Assembly (NCBI GenBank): GCA_046153015.1
Contig: JBJXGF010000272.1
Span: 1-18,085 of the forward strand
Length of the DNA stretch: 18,085 bases
Direction of reading: 5' to 3'
From: JBJXGF01 sp046153015
Lineage (GTDB): Bacteria > Actinomycetota > Acidimicrobiia > Acidimicrobiales > CAIXPF01
The position numbers and the translations under genes are program-made. The stretch's first letter is position 1, and the number at the start of each line of letters is the position of its first letter. This document shows positions 6,066 to 12,409 of this stretch, in pieces. The notes beneath the pieces were generated by a model. It searched no databases, had not been told where the DNA came from, and saw only the letters and a list, made by a program, of their open reading frames with translations.

Positions 6066-7517
6066 TCATGTGCTGTGGGGGTCTTGCTGGGGGCCGTGGA
6101 CTTTGTTGCCGAGGTGTTGGGCGGCGGCTTGGTCGGCGGAGCGGCGGCGGGTGGAGTAGTGGGCCAGCATGACTTGCACGGTGTGGCCTTGGCGGCCGCT
6201 GACCGTGGAGGGGTTGAATCCGGCGTCCATGAGTTCGGTGCTGGTCCACTTGCGCAACGCGAGGATGGTGGCGTCGAACTCTCCGGGGCGGATGCCCAGG
6301 GCCTTGCGGAGCTGGCGCATGCGCCGGGTCATCAGCTCCGGGCGCATCGGTGTGCGGCAGGTGGGGTCGAGGCTGAACACGAAGCCGTCTTCGGGCACGG
6401 TGACAGCGCAGATCGCGGCGCGCTGGTCCATGTCCGCGAGGTGCTGGCGCAACAGGCTGATCGTGACGGGGTCGAGGCTGACGGTGCGATTGCGTTTGGT
6501 CTTGGTGGGTTTCTCGACGACGATCCCGCCGGCGTCGTTGATGGCGGTGTCCACCACCAGTTCGCGTCGGTCGAGGCGGAGGCGGTCTCGGCGCAAACCT
6601 GAGAGTTCGCCGCGGCGCATGCCGGTGGTGGCGCCGAGCTTGAGGACCGGGGCGAGTTCGGGATCGTGGTCCTCGGCGCCGTTGAGCAGCCGCAACAGCT
6701 CGTCGAGTTCGGGGGTGGCGGTTGGTTTGGGGGCGCTGGAGCTGGTGGGCAGCTCGAAACGGTCGACGGGGTTGACGGGGACTTTGTGGTGGCGTTGGCC
6801 CCACTTGTAGGCCCCGCTGATCAACGCCCGGGCGTTGTTCATGCGGCTGTCGGACATCCCGCCTCGGCGCATGCGGCCGAACGCGTTGTCAAGGGCGGCG
6901 CCGTCGAGCCCGGCCGCTTTCATGTGCCCGATGTGGTCTCGCAGCCAGTTGTCGTAGACCTCGCGATAGCCGACCAACGTGGAATGTTCGAGCCCGCGTT
7001 CGTCTCGGGCGAACGCGAGGTACCACTCAGCCAGTTCGTTGACGGTCAAGTTTCTCGAAGCGTTCGCGGGCGCGGCCGGGTTTTCGCCTGATTCCGTGAC
7101 CAGGGCGGCGAGTGCCCGGGTTGCGTCTGCTCGGGTGCCTCTCGCGGTGCGGTAGACCCGCCGCCTTCGACCGTCCCCATCGCGGCCGGCGTCGACGGTG
7201 AGTTTCCAGGTGTCCGGTCCGAGTTGGCTCATTGAGCCGCTGCCGCGGGTTGAGCGGCGCCCGATGTCCTTCGCTTTCTCGTGCTTCAGGTGGAGATGCT
7301 CGACGCGAACACAGGCGGGCTCAGCGGGGCAGGACAGGACCTTGGCGCCTTCCGGCACGGCCCCGTGGGCACGTTCCCAAGCGATCCTCGCCGCCGTGTG
7401 CAGCTTGCCGCCAATTCGTACCTGCCCGGCACCGCGGGCGGACTTGCTGCCCGTCCAGAGGTGGTGGCACCCCGACCGGTCGATCTTGGACTCAAACGAG
7501 TCCGCGGCCGGCCCCAC
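6066..7517 (-). CDS. Tyrosine recombinase (integrase) with N-terminal HNH-like domain
   Basis: The product is 483 residues from GTG at 7517. Residues 1-80 look like an HNH-type zinc-finger nuclease or binding domain: GCHHLWTG, GQVRIGGKLHTAARIAWERA, GAVPEGAKVLSCPAEPACVR and EHL. The usual catalytic His after 'KV' is Ser (S62). Residues 95-135 resemble an arm-binding domain, 155-265 the SAM-like core-binding domain, and 270-470 the catalytic domain. Visible catalytic residues are R301 (TGMRRGEL), a Lys in the PTKTKRN hairpin, R422 in LALR (His of HxxR replaced by Leu), H445 (GRQGH) and Y454 (AHYST). Its start lies 112 bp inside the right attachment repeat. It is the likely enzyme for integration into tRNA-Lys. 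Codon use matches its neighbours. Confidence 0.9.
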   Translation of the reverse strand: MGPAADSFESKIDRSGCHHLWTGSKSARGAGQVRIGGKLHTAARIAWERAHGAVPEGAKVLSCPAEPACVRVEHLHLKHEKAKDIGRRSTRGSGSMSQLGPDTWKLTVDAGRDGDGRRRRVYRTARGTRADATRALAALVTESGENPAAPANASRNLTVNELAEWYLAFARDERGLEHSTLVGYREVYDNWLRDHIGHMKAAGLDGAALDNAFGRMRRGGMSDSRMNNARALISGAYKWGQRHHKVPVNPVDRFELPTSSSAPKPTATPELDELLRLLNGAEDHDPELAPVLKLGATTGMRRGELSGLRRDRLRLDRRELVVDTAINDAGGIVVEKPTKTKRNRTVSLDPVTISLLRQHLADMDQRAAICAVTVPEDGFVFSLDPTCRTPMRPELMTRRMRQLRKALGIRPGEFDATILALRKWTSTELMDAGFNPSTVSGRQGHTVQVMLAHYSTRRRSADQAAAQHLGNKVHGPQQDPHST

Positions 7518-7563
7518 CGGCGCAGTCTATCGGGGTGTCTATCAGCCGGTCTAACGCGCCGCT

Positions 7564-7571
7564 GGCGCCAA
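7564..7571 (+). repeat. Single GGCGCCAA motif near att copy 2
   Basis: This octamer is followed by ACT and lies 58 bp left of the second attachment repeat, close to the position of the 3599/3611 motifs relative to copy 1. It is a possible recombinase arm site. Confidence 0.35.
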
Positions 7572-7629
7572 ACTTTCTGCCAGGTGATGCACTGATCCGG
7601 GCGTCCACTGCGGTCCTGACCTGCCCATG

Positions 7630-7676
7630 TGTGGTGCGCCCCCTCGGATTCGAACCGAGAACCTGCGGATTAAGAG
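7630..7676 (-). repeat. Attachment site copy 2: 3' part of tRNA-Lys(CTT)
   Basis: Identical over 47 bp to 3672-3718. To its right (7677 onward) there is again no tRNA 5' half, so this copy is not an intact tRNA gene. The identity stops at the first base of the anticodon loop on one side and shortly after CCA on the other. Confidence 0.85.
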
Positions 7677-7877
7677 GGCCTTGACAGCCGTCCGTGGAGA
7701 CGCCTTGCGACACCTTGAGCAGGTGTTCTGTCCGCAGCGAGTTCGTCCCGTCGCGCCCATTGTTGGCGTGTCGCGACGAGTTCGTGAGATTTTCTGTGAG
7801 ATGCGAAGCCGACACACACACGGGCCCTCGCCGAGGCTGTGGTCAGCAGCGGCTTGCTGGACCCTAAAGGGCGGGGC

Positions 7878-8675
7878 TCAGTTGGGTTGCGCCCAGTGTT
7901 CGATCAGGAGGCCGACCCAGCGGCCAGTGGTGTAGTGGGAGTTGATGGCGTCGAGGTGAAGTTGATGCCAGGCGTCGTCATCGATGGCGATCCGGGCGTG
8001 TTGGTTGGCGCGTCGTCCTTGTCCTGTGCGCTGCCATCGGGGACCGGACTCCGGAGTGGCACGGTCCGGGAGCCTGGCCGCGGTCAGGATCTCGCCGAGA
8101 ACGACTGGGATTGATGTCCGCCGCTTGTAGCCCTCGGCTTTGACCGCGGCGTAGGAAGCGGGGTCGACGACGATCGCGATCGCGTGGAGCCCGGTACGGC
8201 CCTCGGGATCGGCGCGTCCTTGGTCGCGTCTGCGGGCGTAGCTCGCGCGTTGGCGGGCATTGCGCCGCAGCCGTCGCTGTTCGGCATCTTCGGCGGCACG
8301 CAAGCGTTGTATCGCTTGTTCGTGTTGACGGGCGACACGTGCGGCGGTCTCCCGGCGTTGCATGGCGTCGATGGCTGCCTGAAGCGACGCTTCTTGGGAC
8401 TGCGCCCATTGCTCGGCGGCTTCGGCGCGGGCGAGGAGATCGGCGAGCCAGCGCTGCCGGTAGCGGATGGGGTCGGCGCTTGCGTTGGAGGCTTCGATTG
8501 TGCGTCTGGCGTTGGCGAGATAGGTGCGGCGTGGCGGTGGCTGGGTGGTGGTGTTGTCGTCAGCCGGTTCCCCTTGGGGAACCGGCAAGTCTGTGAGCCT
8601 CATTTCGGGCGTGTTGGCCTTGTCGTCGTTGAGGTCGCACGGGCGCGAGCTGGGGGGTGTGGTGGGATCCGTCAC
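7878..8675 (-). CDS. Coiled-coil protein with two ribbon-helix-helix-like segments
   Basis: GTG at 8675 overlaps the excisionase stop by 4 bp (GTGA) and gives 265 residues. Residues 1-50 are polar and disordered. About 60-155 is a long charged helix (ADLLARAEAAEQWAQSQEAS through RLRRNARQRASYARRRDQ), probably a coiled coil. Two later segments each have a beta strand plus two helices typical of RHH DNA binding: AIAIVVDPASYAAVKAEGYK...SIPVVLGEILTAAR and ARIAIDDDAWHQLHLDAINS...RWVGLLIEHW. I do not recognise a named family. Coupling to an excisionase suggests an accessory role in a mobile element, such as DNA partition, nucleoprotein assembly or mobilisation. Upstream extensions of the frame are shadows of the excisionase gene. 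Confidence 0.65.
   Translation of the reverse strand: MTDPTTPPSSRPCDLNDDKANTPEMRLTDLPVPQGEPADDNTTTQPPPRRTYLANARRTIEASNASADPIRYRQRWLADLLARAEAAEQWAQSQEASLQAAIDAMQRRETAARVARQHEQAIQRLRAAEDAEQRRLRRNARQRASYARRRDQGRADPEGRTGLHAIAIVVDPASYAAVKAEGYKRRTSIPVVLGEILTAARLPDRATPESGPRWQRTGQGRRANQHARIAIDDDAWHQLHLDAINSHYTTGRWVGLLIEHWAQPN
8563..8586. repeat. 24-bp interrupted palindrome inside the RHH gene
   Basis: Arms GCCGGTTCCCC and GGGGAACCGGC (11 bp, perfect) flank a TT centre. It lies in the N-terminal, apparently disordered coding part of the 7878-8675 gene. A very stable hairpin or a cruciform-type binding site is possible. Confidence 0.7.
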
Positions 8676-8875
8676 GAGTGGTCGCGGTCGACGTGCGTGG
8701 CGGCCATGGGGAGTGGGCCGAGCAGGTGTTCGAGGGCGTTGCGGGTGATCACGATGCGCCGGCCGAGGACAAGGGCGGGGATCTCGCCTCGCCGCACGCA
8801 GTCGTAGGCGCTTGTGCGGGAGATGCCGAGCAGCTGGGCGGCCTCGGTAACGGTGTAGGTGAGCTTGGCAGACAA
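8672..8875 (-). CDS. Excisionase-family HTH protein (Xis-like)
   Basis: TTG at 8875 is preceded by a good ribosome site (GGAGG at 8887-8883) and gives 67 residues. YTVTEAAQLLGISRTSAYDC, VRRGEIPALVLGRRIVITRN and ALEHLLG form the classical MerR-like winged helix of actinobacterial excisionases (HTH_17 type). Such proteins bind near attachment sites and direct the integrase toward excision. The gene overlaps the downstream RHH gene by 4 bp. It lies 1 kb right of attachment copy 2, so it belongs to the neighbouring module and not to the 3.96 kb element, but it could act on it in trans. Confidence 0.85.
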   Translation of the reverse strand: MSAKLTYTVTEAAQLLGISRTSAYDCVRRGEIPALVLGRRIVITRNALEHLLGPLPMAATHVDRDHS

Positions 8876-9279
8876 AGGGATTCCTCCAGGTTTGAGTTGG
8901 TCGATGGGGATAAGCGCACGCGACGGACCGGACGCGACACAAGGGCCCGGGTGGCGGAGTCAATGAACGTGGTGCGTCTGGACGGCCGGCCCATCGAGAC
9001 CGCCGAGGGCGCGTTGAGGTCGCCGTTGGCCAGCAGGGCGCATGGTTGAGGCCTCAACGGCGTCGTTCAGATCAGTTCGCTGGTGTCGTTGAGGATCGCG
9101 TTGACGATCGCGTTGAGGTGTTCGGGCCGTTTCGTTCGGAATGGAGTAACAGATTTGCTCCGTCGTGACCGGCCGGTTGGCGTCTGAACGACCCGTCGGC
9201 GAGGTCAGCGTCAACTTGTGGCCCAATGGATGGTCGGCGTTCCCGTGCACGGCGAAGGTGTTGACCCAATCACGCTCGG

Positions 9280-9312
9280 CGGCTGATGCACGGCTGATGC
9301 ACGGCTGATGCA
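9280..9312 (+). repeat. Three tandem 11-bp units (CGGCTGATGCA)
   Basis: Three perfect head-to-tail copies followed by a partial fourth (CGGCTGG). The unit length is close to one helical turn, so it could be an iteron-like protein-binding array or a simple slippage repeat. Confidence 0.8.
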
Positions 9313-9723
9313 CGGCTGGTCGCGGCAACGCGCCGACTGCGGCGGAGGCTGGGGCATGGCCGTGGCCGCGAGCAACCGAGCATCCGGTGGCCTCCTCGAC
9401 TGTGACTGTTCGCCTGGCGGTGTTGTTGTCCATGCCGTACGTAGGGACCCCGCCAGAGCTATGACGTGACAACGGATCCCACCTCCCATGGCGAGTAGGA
9501 GATGCCGGGACGCTGCCGGGAGGTGGCGCCAATCGGGCCGGGACGGAGTCTCCCGATTGCCCCGGGCTCGCTATCACATCGTCCACCATCGACGTGGACG
9601 CGCTTGCGGCGCGACGTGGTTGCAGGCGGCGGTCACGTTGACAAGCACGACCACTCAACAATGCCGCGCCGCAGCGCTGTCGCCATCTCCCGGTCGGAGA
9701 TCCGCAGGATCTCCAGCTGTGTC

Positions 9724-9756
9724 TGAGCGTTTTCCGTTCCTGAGCGTTTTCCGTTC
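9724..9756 (+). repeat. 17-bp tandem duplication (TGAGCGTTTTCCGTTC)
   Basis: Two copies of TGAGCGTTTTCCGTTC spaced 17 bp apart. It lies just beyond the 3' end of the ArdC-like remnant, in non-coding DNA. Confidence 0.8.
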
Positions 9757-9780
9757 GTGGCAGAGGGGGTGGAGAACCGG

Positions 9781-10156
9781 CTACGTGGTGGGCTCGGAGC
9801 GTGGTGGCTGACGCCGCTCGGGGCCGTGGTCGCGCGGCTCGGTGAGCTTGAAGGTGGCGAGTGCGGTGGGCCATGCGACGTCGTGGCCGCTCGTGCGGAT
9901 GAGCTCGACGAGGTCGTCGGAGGGCGGGTGCGGGAGGAGGACCCCGCCGCGCCATGTGGGCGGCTCGAAGCGGAGGTAGTCGAGGAGTTGTGCCAAGGCC
10001 ATGCGCACCGATGCGCGACGGTAGGCCGGTGGCGGCGTTGCGCACATCGAGGAGGCCGGGGTTGGTGTGCCAAGGCATGGACCAGGTGTCGGCGCCGGCT
10101 TCGATGCAGGCGATGAGCCGAACGGTGATGTGGGAGGCGAGGTCGGAGTAGTTCAC
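9781..10156 (-). pseudogene. ArdC-like antirestriction protein remnant
   Basis: From GTG at 10156 the first ~46 residues read MNYSDLASHITVRLIACIEA, GADTWSMPWHTNPG and DVRNAATGLP. This matches the start of ArdC-type ssDNA-binding N-terminal domains, whose pattern is roughly 'I...I..LE.G...W..PW' followed by 'N..TG..YRG'. The expected YRG continues in the next frame (AYRRASVRMALAQLLDYLRF), which runs to a stop at 9781 without further recognisable ArdC features. A frameshift and internal deletion therefore seem likely. ArdC proteins protect incoming plasmid or ICE DNA from restriction. The gene starts 15 bp after the conserved winged-helix-like gene, suggesting one operon. Confidence 0.45.
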
Positions 10157-10171
10157 GGTGATCGCCTCGGT

Positions 10172-10603
10172 TCACGCCTTGCCGGCGAGGGCGGTCACGG
10201 CGCGGCGGTGCTCGACCTGGAGCCGGTAAGGCAGGCGGGCGACGAGCCGAGCGGGCACCGCGAGCAGATGGGTGAACACCGACAGCACCGGTGCGGCGCC
10301 GTCGATGGTGTCGATGCGGGCGGCGTCGAAACGCACGAGACGGTCCAGCGTGCGGACAATCGGGGAGTGTTTCGACGTGGAGGCGCCGAGACCGATCGCC
10401 AGGGCCAGCTCCGCGAGGTCGACCGTGGTGGCCCGGCCGAGGTGGTCGGCGCGCCGGTCGATCCAGCGCAGCACGGCGACACAGGACGGGCCCATGACCG
10501 GGAGCCAGAACTCCTCGACGAAGCTCGAACCGATCGGCCAGCCGTGCGCGAGACGGTCGGCGGTCTCGATCAGGCGAAGGGATACGTGCGGGGTGGTGTC
10601 CAT
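10172..10603 (-). CDS. Conserved actinobacterial mobile-element protein, winged-helix-like
   Basis: ATG at 10603 is preceded by GGAGG with 5-nt spacing and gives 143 residues; the ATG at 10615 is upstream of that ribosome site and rejected. The visible pattern is SLRLIETADRL, PIGSSFVEEFWLPVMGPSCV, ATTVDLAELALAIGLGASTS and KHSPIVRTLDRLVRFDAARI, followed by LPYRLQVEHRRAV. The middle looks like a winged-helix fold: helix, GLG turn, recognition helix 'SPIVRTLDRLVRF', then strands. I have seen this type of uncharacterised protein in actinobacterial genomic islands, but I know no function. The ArdC-like remnant follows directly. Confidence 0.7.
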   Translation of the reverse strand: MDTTPHVSLRLIETADRLAHGWPIGSSFVEEFWLPVMGPSCVAVLRWIDRRADHLGRATTVDLAELALAIGLGASTSKHSPIVRTLDRLVRFDAARIDTIDGAAPVLSVFTHLLAVPARLVARLPYRLQVEHRRAVTALAGKA

Positions 10604-10621
10604 CAGAACCTCCATGGATGG

Positions 10622-10639
10622 GTCCCGCCCTCCGGCGGG
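10622..10639. repeat. Hairpin upstream of the winged-helix gene
   Basis: TCCCGCC-CTCC-GGCGGGA is a perfect 7-bp stem with a 4-nt loop, 19 bp upstream of the 10603 start on the minus strand. It could be an operator, a leader hairpin, or a terminator-like element without a T-run. Confidence 0.4.
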
Positions 10640-10997
10640 AGCGCGGCCCTGAGCTGCGCTTCCATGGCTGCTGCTCCCGTCACGACCGGCGCCGGTGTCA
10701 GGCCCCGATCGAGGGTCGGGCAGGGAGCCGATACCGGCCGCCAGCCGCGTGAAGGTTCACCGCTTCGGTTGCTCGGCAGGGGCTTGACGCCGGAGTGAGC
10801 CGGTCGTGGCGCCGATCAATGTGTCGTCGCCGCATCGGGCAGGTGGGGCGCGGAGCCAGGTCGCAATGGAGCGGGCGCCGCACCGGATGGGCGACGCAGA
10901 CGAGAGTGGCGGTTGCGTCCGGCGACGTCGGTCGTGCGCACGTGACGGGCAACTGGTTGGGGTCGGAACCTCAGGTCGGCGGCCTGTGGCGGCATGT
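10640..10997. other. Gene-free stretch between mobile module and methyltransferase
   Basis: No supported coding sequence. A 61-codon minus-strand frame at 10816-11001 begins with an ATGA overlap on the methyltransferase stop, but its composition is that of GC-rich non-coding DNA. Confidence 0.4.
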
Positions 10998-11669
10998 TCA
11001 TGTCGGGTCTCGGGTTGCGGCGCAGCGGGCTGTGTGCGCAGCGAAGAGGTGCAGTGGATGGGTGGCGTCGTCGATGACGCGGTGGTCGACGCGCTGGAGT
11101 CCGGCCGAGTGGAGCATGTCGATGAGTTGGCGGGCAGTGGGGACGCGGTAGATGTCAGGGTCCATCCAGGCGGGAAGCGGTGCGTCGCTGGTGCGGCAGG
11201 CCACGACGACGCAGCCGCCGGGTCGGAGGACGCGGGAGACGTCGGTGAGCGTGGCAAGCGGGTCGGGCATGAAGTAGAGGGTGTGGACGGTGAGGGCGGC
11301 GTCGGCGGAGTGGCTGGGGAACGGGATGGTGATGCCGTCCCCGCGTCGCAGGATGGCGCGTCCGTCGCGGCAGGCGGCACGGTTGCGGGCGGTTGCCTGC
11401 TTGACCATGGTGGGGGATGGGTCGACCCCGAGGAGATGGTGGCCGTGACCGAGCAGGATCGCCGCGCTGCGGCCCTGGCCGAAGCCGATCTCGAGAACGG
11501 TGCTGGGTTGGGTGAGATCGAGGAGTTCGAGGGCGCGGTCGTTGGCGTCGGCGGTGTCCTTGACCATGGCGCGTCCGAAGAGCCGTCCGACGAGCCCTGA
11601 GGGGTGGCCGGATTGGCGCGAGCGGAATCGGCCCACGATGCCGGGTCGGGAGGGCGATGCGGCGCTCAT
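10998..11669 (-). CDS. Class I SAM-dependent methyltransferase
   Basis: ATG at 11669 overlaps the TetR stop (ATGA) and gives 223 residues. Motif I is STVLEIGFGQGRSAAIL (about residue 55), followed by the acidic end of strand 2 in LLGVDPSPTMV, a motif with DGITIPFPSHSADAALTVHT and the post-motif LRPGGCVVVACRT. This is the Methyltransf_11/UbiE-like fold, which moves a methyl group from SAM to a small molecule or, less often, to RNA or protein. No substrate is evident. It shares an operon with a TetR regulator, which suggests that it detoxifies or modifies the ligand sensed by that regulator. A longer upstream reading is a shadow of the TetR gene. Confidence 0.85.
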   Translation of the reverse strand: MSAASPSRPGIVGRFRSRQSGHPSGLVGRLFGRAMVKDTADANDRALELLDLTQPSTVLEIGFGQGRSAAILLGHGHHLLGVDPSPTMVKQATARNRAACRDGRAILRRGDGITIPFPSHSADAALTVHTLYFMPDPLATLTDVSRVLRPGGCVVVACRTSDAPLPAWMDPDIYRVPTARQLIDMLHSAGLQRVDHRVIDDATHPLHLFAAHTARCAATRDPT

Positions 11670-12364
11670 CGTCGGTCGGTTGCGACGAGTTGGCTGACCA
11701 TCGTGGCGCAGGCCGGAGCGGTGTCGTTGGGGTAGGGACGTGGCGCCGGGTCCCACGGGATCTTGACGGCCCACGTGGTGACGACCTCGACGATGGTGCG
11801 GGCGAGGACCGTCGGGTCGACGCGGGTCGTGATGTGGTTCGCTCGGAGCGCCAGGTAGTTCTGCCACAGGTCGACCACGGCGTAGCGGCCTTCGCCGAAC
11901 CAGATGGCGGCGAGCTCAGGCAACTCGGCGGAACAGCGGTCGAGCACCATGATGGCCGTGCGGCGGGCGTGCATCAGCCGGTGGAGGCCGACGGTGACAC
12001 GTTCGATCTCCGCGCTGAACCCTTCGGCGGAACGGAGCCGTTTGCGGTCTGCGACGATCGTGGTGAGTTCGAGCCTGGCGATGGCCGCGGCGAGTTCGCC
12101 TGTGAGCTCGGTCGCAACTGCAGCGACGCCGCTGGTTGTGCCGAGGCCCATGGGTGGGATGAGCTCCGGAGTGTCGGCCCAGTTGATGACGGCGGCGAAG
12201 AGCGCCTCCTTGGAATCGACGGCGCGGTAGACGGTCCCCTTCGATACGCCGAGCCGTTCGGCGATGTCGTCCATCTGGGTGCGTTGGTACCCGTGCTCGA
12301 CGAATGCGGCTGCGGCGGCGTCGAGCAGCTTGGAGTATCGGTCTGGCGGGCTCCGTCGTGGCAT
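11666..12364 (-). CDS. TetR-family transcriptional regulator
   Basis: The product is 232 residues from ATG at 12364. The N-terminal HTH is clear: LLDAAAAAFVEHGYQRTQMD, DIAERLGVSKGTVYRAVDSK and EALFAAVI. The C-terminal ligand-binding domain (60-225) is helical and unassigned. A -10 box TATTAT ends 6 nt before the ATG, so the transcript is probably leaderless. GACTGAGTC within an AT-rich quasi-palindrome just upstream is a likely self-operator. The gene is coupled to the methyltransferase and follows the MFS gene by 45 bp, so it may also respond to a substrate of that transporter. Confidence 0.9.
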   Translation of the reverse strand: MPRRSPPDRYSKLLDAAAAAFVEHGYQRTQMDDIAERLGVSKGTVYRAVDSKEALFAAVINWADTPELIPPMGLGTTSGVAAVATELTGELAAAIARLELTTIVADRKRLRSAEGFSAEIERVTVGLHRLMHARRTAIMVLDRCSAELPELAAIWFGEGRYAVVDLWQNYLALRANHITTRVDPTVLARTIVEVVTTWAVKIPWDPAPRPYPNDTAPACATMVSQLVATDRR

Positions 12365-12370
12365 CCCTGA

Positions 12371-12396
12371 ATAATACCTGACTGAGTCCGTATAAT
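12371..12396. promoter_or_regulatory. TetR promoter/operator region with opposed -10 boxes
   Basis: On the minus strand TATTAT (12376-12371) serves the TetR gene. On the plus strand a consensus TATAAT (12391-12396) points into the 3' end of the MFS gene. Between them lies the palindrome GACTGAGTC (12380-12388). The whole is a quasi-palindrome, a likely TetR autoregulatory site. Good -35 boxes are not visible on either side. Confidence 0.5.
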
Positions 12397-12409
12397 AGGG
12401 TGATGCGGG

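Larger units (their letters stand above)
3672..7676. mobile_element. Integrated mini-element (~3.96 kb) bounded by tRNA-Lys att repeats
   Basis: The 47-bp repeats at both ends, a tyrosine recombinase starting 112 bp inside the right repeat, and two toxin-antitoxin-like pairs as the only other genes indicate a small integrative element. No replication, transfer or capsid gene is visible, so it could move only by excision and reintegration, or with help from another element. The excisionase gene nearest to it lies outside, at 8672. Because both repeats lack the tRNA 5' half, it probably sits within a tandem array of elements. Confidence 0.7.
8888..9780. other. Gene-poor decayed stretch with small repeats
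   Basis: I see no intact gene. The stretch holds a 14-bp palindrome GTTGAGGCCTCAAC (9045-9058), three 11-bp tandem units at 9280, a possible frameshifted excisionase-type HTH near 9433-9370 (minus strand RRTVTVEEAT in one frame, MLGCSR in the next), a dyad GGAGATCC-GCA-GGATCTCC (9696-9714) and a 17-bp tandem repeat at 9724. The mixture suggests an old mobile-element segment. Confidence 0.45.

Noticed and set aside
5866..6804. Long Arg/Pro/His-rich minus-strand frame
   Set aside because: It lies in a different frame over the integrase gene and has the composition of a GC-rich shadow.
9072..9269. Minus-strand frame in which an alternative frame ends AIVNAILNDTSELI
   Set aside because: The alternative frame looks protein-like only over about 20 residues and has no start or upstream homology; left as decayed DNA.
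9280..9312. CRISPR-like array
   Set aside because: Units are only 11 bp, directly abutting, with no spacers and no cas genes.
10816..11001. 61-codon minus-strand frame with ATGA overlap on the methyltransferase stop
   Set aside because: The product is Pro/Arg-rich with no fold-like pattern; the overlap alone is weak support.
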